A stretch of 11,706 bases of DNA from an uncultured Muribaculaceae bacterium. Lineage in GTDB: Bacteria; Bacteroidota; Bacteroidia; Bacteroidales; Muribaculaceae. Numbering within the stretch: the stretch's first letter is position 1; each line of letters starts with the position of its first letter. Positions 1 to 5,525 of the stretch are shown here, one piece after another. The position numbers and the translations under genes were made by a program. The stretch spans positions 1 to 11,706 of the forward strand of contig CAJTMY010000054.1 of NCBI GenBank assembly GCA_910577355.1. The letters are read 5' to 3'. The notes beneath the pieces were generated by a model that did no database searches, had not been told where the DNA came from, and saw nothing but the letters and a program-made list of their open reading frames with translations.

Positions 1-1
1 A

Positions 2-18
2 AACCATTGCGAATGGTT
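2..18. repeat. Small hairpin at left edge
   Basis: A perfect 7-bp inverted repeat, AACCATT / AATGGTT, around a GCG loop, followed by a T-rich stretch. It could be the terminator of a gene lying to the left, but no coding sequence can be assigned to the first 30 bases, so its role is unknown. Confidence 0.3.
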
Positions 19-67
19 CTATTCATTTTCATGCGTTTTCATATCAATATCCCGGTTCTGGGTACAG

Positions 68-102
68 AAATTGGAGAACTTCCTCGCGAGGTTCTCCAAT
101 TT
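68..102. terminator. Hairpin terminator, possibly bidirectional
   Basis: A perfect 12-bp inverted repeat: AAATTGGAGAAC at 68-79 and GTTCTCCAATTT at 91-102, around an 11-nt spacer that itself contains the palindrome CCTCGCGAGG (82-91). The outer A/T bases give a short U-run in either direction. It most likely ends transcription of a gene to the left of the window, insulating lrgA. The U-run is short, so termination strength is uncertain. Nothing else was recognised in positions 1-190. Confidence 0.5.
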
Positions 103-190
103 GCGTTTATAAATTCGCCACTCTTTCTTGCTGATATATTGTAAGTAGTCATTGAAAATTAATTTATGGCGAAGAAATATGGGCGAGCAC

Positions 191-221
191 TTCGGTATAC
201 GGATTTTTATTGCTACTTTTG
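191..221 (+). promoter_or_regulatory. Predicted Bacteroidota promoter for lrgAB
   Basis: TACTTTTG at 214-221 is a full match to the Bacteroidota -7 element TAnnTTTG. Nineteen bases upstream, TTCG (191-194) is a 3-of-4 match to the -33 element TTTG. Transcription would start near 226-229, giving a leader of roughly 45-50 nt before lrgA. No other -7 match was noticed closer to the gene. Confidence 0.55.
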
Positions 222-237
222 CAGCGTAAATGTATGC

Positions 238-274
238 CCGATGAAAAACTCATTGGGCTTTTTGTTTTTTCATC
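238..274 (+). promoter_or_regulatory. lrgA leader: hairpin abutting the start codon
   Basis: GATGAAAAAC (240-249) can pair with GTTTTTTCATC (264-274, one bulged T), so the helix ends directly at the lrgA ATG (275). The 5' part, 238-255, is an 18-nt motif that recurs with one mismatch in the ompA leader (4080-4097, minus strand). A four-codon frame (ATG 230, stop TGA 242-244) precedes it. The structure could control translation initiation. This is inferred from base pairing only. Confidence 0.3.
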
Positions 275-670
275 ATGATACTGCAATTCGGATTCATATT
301 GTTTTTTCTGGCGGCGGGAGAGTTTATCGTATGGGCAACCGATGTGCCTGTGCCGTCGAGCATAATCGGCATGCTGCTGCTCACCGCGTCGCTAAAGGCC
401 GGAATAGTGAAACCGCGGCATGTGGACCGACTGGCCAATTTTCTTGTCCGCAATCTCGGGTTCTTTTTTGTCCCGGCCGGTGTGGGACTTGTCAATAGCC
501 TTGGAATAATCGCCGACCAATGGCTGCCGATAGTGTCGGCATCGGTGGGCAGCACCATTGTCATAATAGCCGTGACAGGACGCATACATACATTAGTACG
601 GCATATCATGGTACGCCGACTCAGAAAAAAACATCAAACAGAATCAAGCGACTATGGAATTCCTGACTAA
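275..670 (+). CDS. lrgA: LrgA/CidA-family holin-like membrane protein
   Basis: A 131-residue inner-membrane protein of the LrgA/CidA (YohJ) family. The family signature is present at residues 26-36 (PVPSSIIGMLL), followed by the second conserved block around 60-72 (LGFFFVPAGVG). About four hydrophobic segments can be seen (roughly 4-22, 29-43, 60-78 and 84-102), with a basic C-terminal tail. Family members act with LrgB; in Firmicutes they have been linked to murein hydrolase export, programmed lysis and pyruvate/overflow metabolism, but the role in Bacteroidota is not established. ATG 275 is the first usable in-frame start after an in-frame stop at 242-244; there is no Shine-Dalgarno, as is usual here. 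The 3' end overlaps lrgB by 17 nt, which implies translational coupling. Confidence 0.9.
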   Translation: MILQFGFILFFLAAGEFIVWATDVPVPSSIIGMLLLTASLKAGIVKPRHVDRLANFLVRNLGFFFVPAGVGLVNSLGIIADQWLPIVSASVGSTIVIIAVTGRIHTLVRHIMVRRLRKKHQTESSDYGIPD

Positions 671-1349
671 TAAAATTTTTCTCATCGCAGCTACATTCAT
701 CTTTTACCTCGGCGCACAGCTGCTTCAACGCCGCACAGGCATACGGCTTCTGAATCCAATATTACTTGCCATCTCGTCCTTGATATGTTTCCTGCTTGTC
801 ACCGGCATCGAATACAAGGACTATCAGTCGGCCGGGGCATATATAGATTTCTGGCTCAAACCGGCCGTGGTGGCACTCGGCTATCCGCTGTACAAGCAGC
901 TGTCGGCCATAAAGAAACAGCTGTTGCCGCTCATCATATCGGAGCTTGCGGGCTGCGTGGCGGGGATAGTGTCGGTGGTGATGCTGGCCAAGCTTTTCGG
1001 AGCTTCGCATGAAGTGATAATGTCGCTCGCGCCCAAGGCTGTGACCACACCTATCGCCATGGAGATATCGGCGGCGGTGGGAGGTATTCCGCCACTCACG
1101 GCCGCAGTGGTGGTATGCACAGGGATATTCGGAGGCATGGCCGGATTCAAGATCATAAAACTGAGCCGTATCAAGAGTCCGATAGCCGGAGGCCTGTCGA
1201 TGGGCACCGCCGCACATGCCGTAGGTACATCAGCCGCCATGGAGCGTAGCGAACGCTATGGGGCTTTCTCGTCGCTGGGACTCACTCTCAACGGACTCCT
1301 CACAGCGCTCCTCGCTCCATTTGTGCTGCACCTTATCGGGTTGTATTGA
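654..1349 (+). CDS. lrgB: LrgB-family membrane protein
   Basis: A 231-residue polytopic membrane protein of the LrgB (YohK/CidB) family, close to the usual length. Diagnostic blocks are SLAPKAVTTPIAMEIS at residues 124-139, the glycine-rich GIFGG region near 157-161, and GLSMGTAAHAVGTSAAME at 180-197. It is the obligate partner of LrgA and would sit in the inner membrane. Members have been described as antiholin-like regulators of lysis and, in plants and some bacteria, as glycolate or pyruvate transport components; the substrate here cannot be read from sequence. The ATG lies inside the end of lrgA (17-nt overlap), so the two are co-transcribed. No convincing terminator follows in the next 115 bases. 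Confidence 0.92.
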   Translation: MEFLTNKIFLIAATFIFYLGAQLLQRRTGIRLLNPILLAISSLICFLLVTGIEYKDYQSAGAYIDFWLKPAVVALGYPLYKQLSAIKKQLLPLIISELAGCVAGIVSVVMLAKLFGASHEVIMSLAPKAVTTPIAMEISAAVGGIPPLTAAVVVCTGIFGGMAGFKIIKLSRIKSPIAGGLSMGTAAHAVGTSAAMERSERYGAFSSLGLTLNGLLTALLAPFVLHLIGLY

Positions 1350-1464
1350 ACAGAGGAAGCCGCATCCCGGCAGTGACAAAAAGAATACAAACATTTAGCA
1401 TTTCAGACACAGCATGCGAGGTTGACACAATCATATTACAAAATATATAAAATACGGCGGCATA

Positions 1465-1497
1465 ATTGCATTTAAACAATAAAACGTGCTACATTTG
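1465..1497 (+). promoter_or_regulatory. Predicted Bacteroidota promoter, serine hydrolase
   Basis: TACATTTG at 1490-1497 fully matches the -7 element TAnnTTTG. ATTG at 1465-1468 is a 3-of-4 match to the -33 element, with a 21-nt spacer. The predicted transcription start (about 1502-1505) falls at or just before ATG 1505, so the message would be leaderless or nearly so. The rest of 1350-1464 is AT-rich with no recognised feature. Confidence 0.55.
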
Positions 1498-1504
1498 CAA
1501 TGCA

Positions 1505-2755
1505 ATGAAAGAAAGAACACACAACAGCGCACCATGTCGCCGCAACAGATTCATGGCGGCAATCTATCTGATACTGGCATCGGCATTGCTCATGCAATGG
1601 GCCTGCGACAGCGGCCACGGCAACCAGTCGTATCAAAGTCTGCCCGAAACAGCCGTCACAGCCCCTCTGGACTCTCTTTTCTCGACAATATTCGACAATG
1701 AAGGCCCCGGCGCCATAGTCATGGTGATGCGCGACGACTCATTGGTATACCGGCACGCGTTCGGTTATGCCGATATGGAAAGCGGCATACGCATCAGCGA
1801 CAGCACTCTGTTCAATATGTCGTCGGCGTCCAAGATTTTCTCGGCAGTGGCATTGCTGAAACTTGCCGAGCAGGACAAAATCGACCTTGATGACCCGCTG
1901 TCGAAATTCTTTCCGGAATTTCCCGCCAGATTCTTCGACCATATCACAATAAGAAACATTCTCGCGCATAGCACAGGACTTCCCGACCTGCGCCCGCGCA
2001 ACAACGAGGAATGGGACAAATATCTTACCGAGCACAAATCGGTATTCGGCTTCGGCGATGATTACCGTCTGTACGGCTCGGACAAAGAGCACATGCAGGT
2101 TTTCGTGAACCTCGACTCAGTGGATTTCGAACCTGGAAAACATTATCAGAACAACGACCCCGGCTATATACTGGTGGCTCCACTTATAGAACGTGTCACA
2201 GGCGAGAACTTCGACAACTGGATGGCCGAGAATATATTCAAACCGGCCGGCATGAATGATGCATTCTATCGCAATGCCGGCGAACGCACTCCCGCCATGG
2301 CTCACGCGTACAGACTTTATGATCCGGAATGCCCGTCAGGCTCTTTCCGCAGCAAGGACGGCAGATGGGAAGAATATGATTATGGCGAGGCTGAGTTCTT
2401 TCTCACCAAAGCCGACCGCGGGGTATATTCGTCGGCACGCGACTTCATGAAGTGGAACACAGCTCTCTACAACGGCAAGCTTATCAGCGATTCGTCGCTC
2501 ATCGCAATCCGCACTCCCCACACCCCCACCGATATCGAATATGTGAGTTTCGGATTGGGAGGCGCCGTACGGTGCGATCCTCGCTATCCCGTGAAAGCCT
2601 ATCACATGAATTGCAACGGTGGATTCTCGATAGTGGAAGGCACCTGGCCCGAGGCCCGGATAAGCTATCTGGTATTCTCAAACTGCAATGACTGGAACCG
2701 GCGTGCAGTCACCAACACCATCGACAGCATATTCAAGGCAAAGAACTGGCTTTGA
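1505..2755 (+). CDS. Beta-lactamase/PBP-fold serine hydrolase lipoprotein
   Basis: A serine hydrolase of the class C beta-lactamase / penicillin-binding-protein fold (Pfam Beta-lactamase, PF00144). Counting from ATG 1505, the SxxK motif is S107-A-S-K110 and the YxN motif is Y214-Q-N216. The third motif, usually HxG, reads C370-N-G-G (within NCNGGF), with a His three residues upstream. The N-terminus has a basic n-region and a hydrophobic core ending at Cys34 (QWAC), so it is probably an exported lipoprotein, although the lipobox is not canonical. The enzyme class covers D-Ala-D-Ala carboxypeptidases, endopeptidases and esterases, and the substrate cannot be deduced. The start was chosen because the frame's earlier TTG (1466) lies inside the promoter; ATG 1553 is an alternative but would lose the basic n-region. 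It is convergent with ompA. Confidence 0.85.
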   Translation: MKERTHNSAPCRRNRFMAAIYLILASALLMQWACDSGHGNQSYQSLPETAVTAPLDSLFSTIFDNEGPGAIVMVMRDDSLVYRHAFGYADMESGIRISDSTLFNMSSASKIFSAVALLKLAEQDKIDLDDPLSKFFPEFPARFFDHITIRNILAHSTGLPDLRPRNNEEWDKYLTEHKSVFGFGDDYRLYGSDKEHMQVFVNLDSVDFEPGKHYQNNDPGYILVAPLIERVTGENFDNWMAENIFKPAGMNDAFYRNAGERTPAMAHAYRLYDPECPSGSFRSKDGRWEEYDYGEAEFFLTKADRGVYSSARDFMKWNTALYNGKLISDSSLIAIRTPHTPTDIEYVSFGLGGAVRCDPRYPVKAYHMNCNGGFSIVEGTWPEARISYLVFSNCNDWNRRAVTNTIDSIFKAKNWL

Positions 2756-2756
2756 A

Positions 2757-2822
2757 ACACGATCCATAATATCAGCAGTGCCCCGCCGGTCGGCGGGGCA
2801 CTGCTGATATTATGGATCGTGT
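2757..2822. terminator. Long perfect inverted repeat, bidirectional terminator
   Basis: The left arm 2757-2788 and right arm 2791-2822 are perfect reverse complements over 32 bp, with only GT between them. The GC-rich core (CCCCGCCG / CGGCGGGG) is at the centre. The repeat occupies nearly all of the 70-bp gap between the stops of the convergent hydrolase (2755) and ompA (2826), so transcripts from both sides form the same hairpin. The U-runs are weak on both sides, so it may also serve as an mRNA 3'-end stabiliser or an RNase III target. Confidence 0.75.
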
Positions 2823-2825
2823 GGA

Positions 2826-4043
2826 TTATTGGACGTTGTTGTTGAAGATTACTATGCGGTTCCAGTTATTGACATCGTAGGGCTGTACTTCCGAACCTTC
2901 GGGATCGATAGAGAGACGGTCGGGATTTATGCCGTACTTGTTGACAAGAGCATCGCGGACGGCTTCGGCACGGCGTTTGGAAAGACCCATGTTATATTTA
3001 GCAGAGCCGGTATCCTTGTCGGCGTAGCCACAGATGACAACTTTCTGCTCGGGATTGGCCTTCATCCATTCGGCCACGTTGTATACATTTACCATTTCTT
3101 CGCTTGTGATACGCGAGGAGTCGATTGTAAAGCGTACAGTTGCCATGAGAGGAGCGGCCTCGATGATGGTGGTGGATTCAACTTCCTCAACCTCGGGACA
3201 AGGCAGCTGTGCCTCGGCGGCTGCGAGAGCTGCGGTAGAGGTGGCGAGAGCCCCGCGGAGGTCATTGACCTGATTGTTGAGATTGGAGATATAGCTTGTG
3301 TAATCGCAGGGATTGTATGTCTTGAAGTCAGATCCTCCGATATGGAAAGTGAAGCCGCCGATGGCCGAGATATTCATGTCGATGGGTTCGCCCACGGCTA
3401 CATTATTGAAGTTGTCGCCAAAGAACTGTGCACGGCCTTCCGCAAAGAAGTCCACGTATTTGGACAGACGGAACCGAAGCTGGATACCGGCCGATACGGG
3501 CAGTGTCCATGAAGTTTTCTTAAGCTCGCCATTGTCGCGGTGTATCTCGGAAGCCTCTGCCGGACGGTAATGCCAGGTATATGCACCGCCAAGACCCACG
3601 AAAGGCACGATGGAGAACACGCGACGGCTGTTGACACCTCCGAAGGAGTTGAACATATCCCACATGAAGTCGAGGTTGGCATTGACAAAGCGGTTGGAGT
3701 TCAACTGCTGGTTGTCCCAGTGCAGTGTACCGCCGAGAAAACTGAGCCGCCATCCGATATAAGGCGAGAACCATTTGCCTACACCGACATTATACAAAGC
3801 CGTGATATGGTGTTTTTGCGATCCGTCGGGCAACTTGTTCTCCATGAAAGGAGAGGTTATACCGGCGCCTATCTGAATAAACCAATTACTGTTACGGTCG
3901 GTGTAGTAGTGCGTTTTGCAAGGCACTTCCGAAACGGACACCGCATCTTCTTCGACCACTACGGTTTCCTGGGCGTTGGCTTGATAGCCGATCATTGACA
4001 TTGCGCCGCATGCGGCCAGAGCCAAGAAAGATTTTGTTTTCAT
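2826..4043 (-). CDS. OmpA-family outer-membrane protein
   Basis: A 405-residue protein with a signal peptide (residues 1-24, cleavage after ANA). An N-terminal beta-barrel region follows (about 50-237; alternating aromatic/hydrophobic strands such as WFIQIGAGI), then a linker (about 246-300) predicted to be helical and Ala-rich, then a C-terminal OmpA/MotB peptidoglycan-binding domain (about 301-401). In that domain GYAD (339-342) and LSKRRAEAV (354-362) supply the Asp and Arg that bind diaminopimelate in the family. Cys246 and Cys282 flank the linker and Cys42 lies near the mature N-terminus; disulfides of this sort are known in the Porphyromonas gingivalis Pgm6/7 homologues, so they may matter for oligomerisation. 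The role is to tether the outer membrane to the wall. It is transcribed divergently from the LytM-like operon. Confidence 0.92.
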   Translation of the reverse strand: MKTKSFLALAACGAMSMIGYQANAQETVVVEEDAVSVSEVPCKTHYYTDRNSNWFIQIGAGITSPFMENKLPDGSQKHHITALYNVGVGKWFSPYIGWRLSFLGGTLHWDNQQLNSNRFVNANLDFMWDMFNSFGGVNSRRVFSIVPFVGLGGAYTWHYRPAEASEIHRDNGELKKTSWTLPVSAGIQLRFRLSKYVDFFAEGRAQFFGDNFNNVAVGEPIDMNISAIGGFTFHIGGSDFKTYNPCDYTSYISNLNNQVNDLRGALATSTAALAAAEAQLPCPEVEEVESTTIIEAAPLMATVRFTIDSSRITSEEMVNVYNVAEWMKANPEQKVVICGYADKDTGSAKYNMGLSKRRAEAVRDALVNKYGINPDRLSIDPEGSEVQPYDVNNWNRIVIFNNNVQ

Positions 4044-4079
4044 TGTTTGAATGAGGTTTTTTTGTTAGACTTTCAATTT

Positions 4080-4097
4080 CAATCAGTTTTTCATCGG
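4080..4097 (-). repeat. Leader motif shared with lrgA
   Basis: Read on the minus strand this is CCGATGAAAAACTGATTG, matching 17 of 18 bases of the lrgA leader segment at 238-255. It lies 37-54 nt upstream of the ompA start, inside the predicted 5' leader. It contains a three-codon frame (ATG AAA AAC TGA). Its function is unknown and chance similarity cannot be excluded. Confidence 0.3.
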
Positions 4098-4152
4098 TTG
4101 TCGAAACGCCGACACATTGTAGATCTTCCTATGATAAACTGTGCCTGTTTTG

Positions 4153-4187
4153 AAAAGATAACAAGGAGGATTTTTGAATTGTTCAAA
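4153..4187 (-). promoter_or_regulatory. Candidate ompA promoter
   Basis: On the minus strand TATCTTTT (positions 4160-4153) matches 7 of 8 bases of the -7 element TAnnTTTG, and TTTG (4187-4184) matches the -33 element, with a longer than usual 23-nt spacer. The start site would be near 4145, leaving a leader of about 100 nt. No better match was seen between this point and the ATG at 4043. Confidence 0.35.
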
Positions 4188-4189
4188 AA
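4171..4189. promoter_or_regulatory. Palindrome over divergent -33 elements
   Basis: TTTTTGAA (4171-4178) and TTCAAAAA (4182-4189) form a perfect 8-bp inverted repeat around TTG. It contains the plus-strand -33 TTTG (4173-4176) and the minus-strand -33 TTTG (4187-4184). This is a plausible site for a dimeric regulator acting on both ompA and the downstream operon, or simply symmetry imposed by two back-to-back -33 elements. Confidence 0.4.
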
Positions 4190-4202
4190 AATTGTATCTT
4201 TG
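4173..4202 (+). promoter_or_regulatory. Predicted promoter of the six-gene operon
   Basis: TATCTTTG at 4195-4202 fully matches TAnnTTTG. TTTG at 4173-4176 fully matches the -33 element, with an 18-nt spacer. The predicted transcription start (about 4206-4210) coincides with the GTG at 4208, suggesting a leaderless message. Confidence 0.6.
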
Positions 4203-4207
4203 TGCTT

Positions 4208-5053
4208 GTGAAACCGTCACTTTTAACACCTCGCTTTGGTAAGGGCGCCGCAAAAGTTGCCATATCCAAAGGGCGGCGTGCCGTACGTGCACGCCGTCGC
4301 TGGCGTGTTGAGATTGTGAACGAGAACACTCTCGCCCGCACCTGGAGCATAGGCCTTTCAGGCCTGCGCGTATGGTTGGCCGCGGCTGTTGTGACCGGAG
4401 CTCTCGCGTCGCTTATAGCCGTTATATTCATGTTCACTCCGTTGGGAACTTTATTGCCGGGACATCTCGACGGCGATCTGCGGTCGCAATATCTCGACGC
4501 CGCACTCCGTATAGACTCGCTCGAACGTGCCACACGCAGCCACGAGACTTATGCCGACAATATCCGCCGCATATTCACAGGAGATACTGCCGGCACATCC
4601 CATACGGGAGCCACAACGGCGCATGTCGTCGCAGATGACTCGCTGCTCGAGGCATCGGAAGCAGAGCGACGTTTTGTACGGCAGTTTGATGCCCGCGAGC
4701 GCTTCAACCTGTCGGTGCTGTCGCCGATAGCGGCCGAGGGCATGATATTCGAGAGCCCTGTGGAAAACATCACCGGCAGTGGCAATATCGACGCCGTATA
4801 CCGCGGCACCGTGATAAATGTGGCCCTCTTGCCGGGCGGCACATACATGGTATCAGTACAACACCCCAACGATTTCCTGTCTGTATACTCGCGCCTCGAC
4901 GAAGTATATGTCGGCAAGGGCTCGAAAGTGATAAGCGGCCAGCGCATAGGCTGTGCCGCCGGCAAGCCGGGCTTCGAGCTGTGGCATGCCGGCTCGCTGC
5001 TCGATCCGGCACAATATGTAGGCGACGGAGACTATATCTCATTGACAAACTAA
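4208..5053 (+). CDS. Degenerate LytM/M23-like membrane-anchored protein
   Basis: About 281 residues. The layout is a very basic cytoplasmic N-terminus, one transmembrane helix (about 55-77), a helical segment with heptad-like spacing (about 88-125), an Ala/Thr/Ser-rich spacer, and a C-terminal M23/LytM-like fold (about 172-271). The fold is recognised from the RGTVI, SVQHPNDFLSVYSRL, VISGQRIGCA and FELWHAGSLLDPAQYV blocks. The HxxxD metal-ligand segment is absent (the chain jumps from ITGSGN to the RGTVI strand) and the usual HxH before FELW is replaced by KPGFELW. It should therefore be catalytically inactive and act, if at all, as an activator or scaffold in wall remodelling. Related proteins precede dxr in other Bacteroidales as far as I remember. 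The start is uncertain: GTG 4208 is chosen because GTG 4202 overlaps the -7 element; no ATG occurs before residue ~75. Confidence 0.75.
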   Translation: MKPSLLTPRFGKGAAKVAISKGRRAVRARRRWRVEIVNENTLARTWSIGLSGLRVWLAAAVVTGALASLIAVIFMFTPLGTLLPGHLDGDLRSQYLDAALRIDSLERATRSHETYADNIRRIFTGDTAGTSHTGATTAHVVADDSLLEASEAERRFVRQFDARERFNLSVLSPIAAEGMIFESPVENITGSGNIDAVYRGTVINVALLPGGTYMVSVQHPNDFLSVYSRLDEVYVGKGSKVISGQRIGCAAGKPGFELWHAGSLLDPAQYVGDGDYISLTN

Positions 5054-5075
5054 ACTTATAATACATCATATCATC

Positions 5076-5510
5076 ATGAAACGTATCTTAGCAATCATCA
5101 CAATCGGCGCCGCAGTGGCCGCCTCATTCACCGGATGCAACAACAAGCCTCCGTACGAGCGTCTGGCCGCCTCGGTCGACTCGCTCAACACAGTGATGCA
5201 GGAAAAACCGGTAGATTATGCCGAGTCGACATCGGTAAGCTACGACGAGGTAACCAATACGGTAAAATACAGCTTTGTGCTGCCCGGAGCCGTGGACACA
5301 GCCCGTATGTCGGCCGGCGGGGCACAGTTCGAGCAGGCCTTCGTGATGGCCAACGTATTGGGAGATCCGGCGTTCGGAGAGAAGCTTGTTGAAGCAAACG
5401 CCAATATCGCCGTTACATTCGAAGGCAAAGCCGGCGGCAAATTCGAGTATCTGATCGAGAACAAGTCGATAGCAGAGACTTACCACGCCATCTTCCCTGC
5501 CAAAAAGTAA
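5076..5510 (+). CDS. Small putative lipoprotein of unknown function
   Basis: A 144-residue protein with a lipoprotein-type signal: MKR n-region, hydrophobic core, then Cys21 in the sequence SFTGC, a relaxed lipobox. The mature part has no motif I recognise. It contains charged and small residues and a central region with beta-like alternation (SVSYDEVTNTVKYSFVLPG). It is probably anchored in the envelope. It sits 22 nt after the LytM-like gene and 15 nt before dxr, so it is almost certainly in the same operon. No function is proposed. Confidence 0.75.
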   Translation: MKRILAIITIGAAVAASFTGCNNKPPYERLAASVDSLNTVMQEKPVDYAESTSVSYDEVTNTVKYSFVLPGAVDTARMSAGGAQFEQAFVMANVLGDPAFGEKLVEANANIAVTFEGKAGGKFEYLIENKSIAETYHAIFPAKK

Positions 5511-5525
5511 GAGATTGTCCAAGGC

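Noticed and set aside
1..32. Possible start of a minus-strand gene (CAT at 30-32, MKMNRTIRNG) running off the left edge.
   Set aside because: Only ten codons are visible, no minus-strand TAnnTTTG was found upstream, and the 2-18 hairpin lies inside it.
1..144. Frame open from the left edge to the stop at 142-144, possibly the tail of a gene.
   Set aside because: All three plus frames are open here for 100 nt or more, the translation is unconvincing, and the stretch contains the 68-102 hairpin terminator.
166..498. Plus-strand frame of 110 codons overlapping lrgA.
   Set aside because: It contains the lrgA promoter, overlaps the clear LrgA reading frame, and its translation is Cys/His/Arg-rich out-of-frame sequence.
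1422..1451. E. coli-like sigma-70 promoter: TTGACA at 1422-1427 with TATAAA at 1446-1451 (18-nt spacer).
   Set aside because: The Bacteroidota primary sigma factor uses TTTG/TAnnTTTG, and a full TAnnTTTG match lies just downstream at 1490. The AT-rich stretch makes a chance match likely.
2829..3512. Long plus-strand open frame antisense to ompA (227 codons).
   Set aside because: It is the mirror of a well-supported OmpA gene, its start lies beside the terminator hairpin, and the translation shows no domain.
4163..4180. AAGGAGG (4163-4169) placed 8 nt before an in-frame ATT (4178), which could extend the LytM-like gene with a rare ATT start.
   Set aside because: Shine-Dalgarno sequences are little used in this phylum, ATT starts are very rare, and the region overlaps the -33 element and precedes the predicted transcription start.
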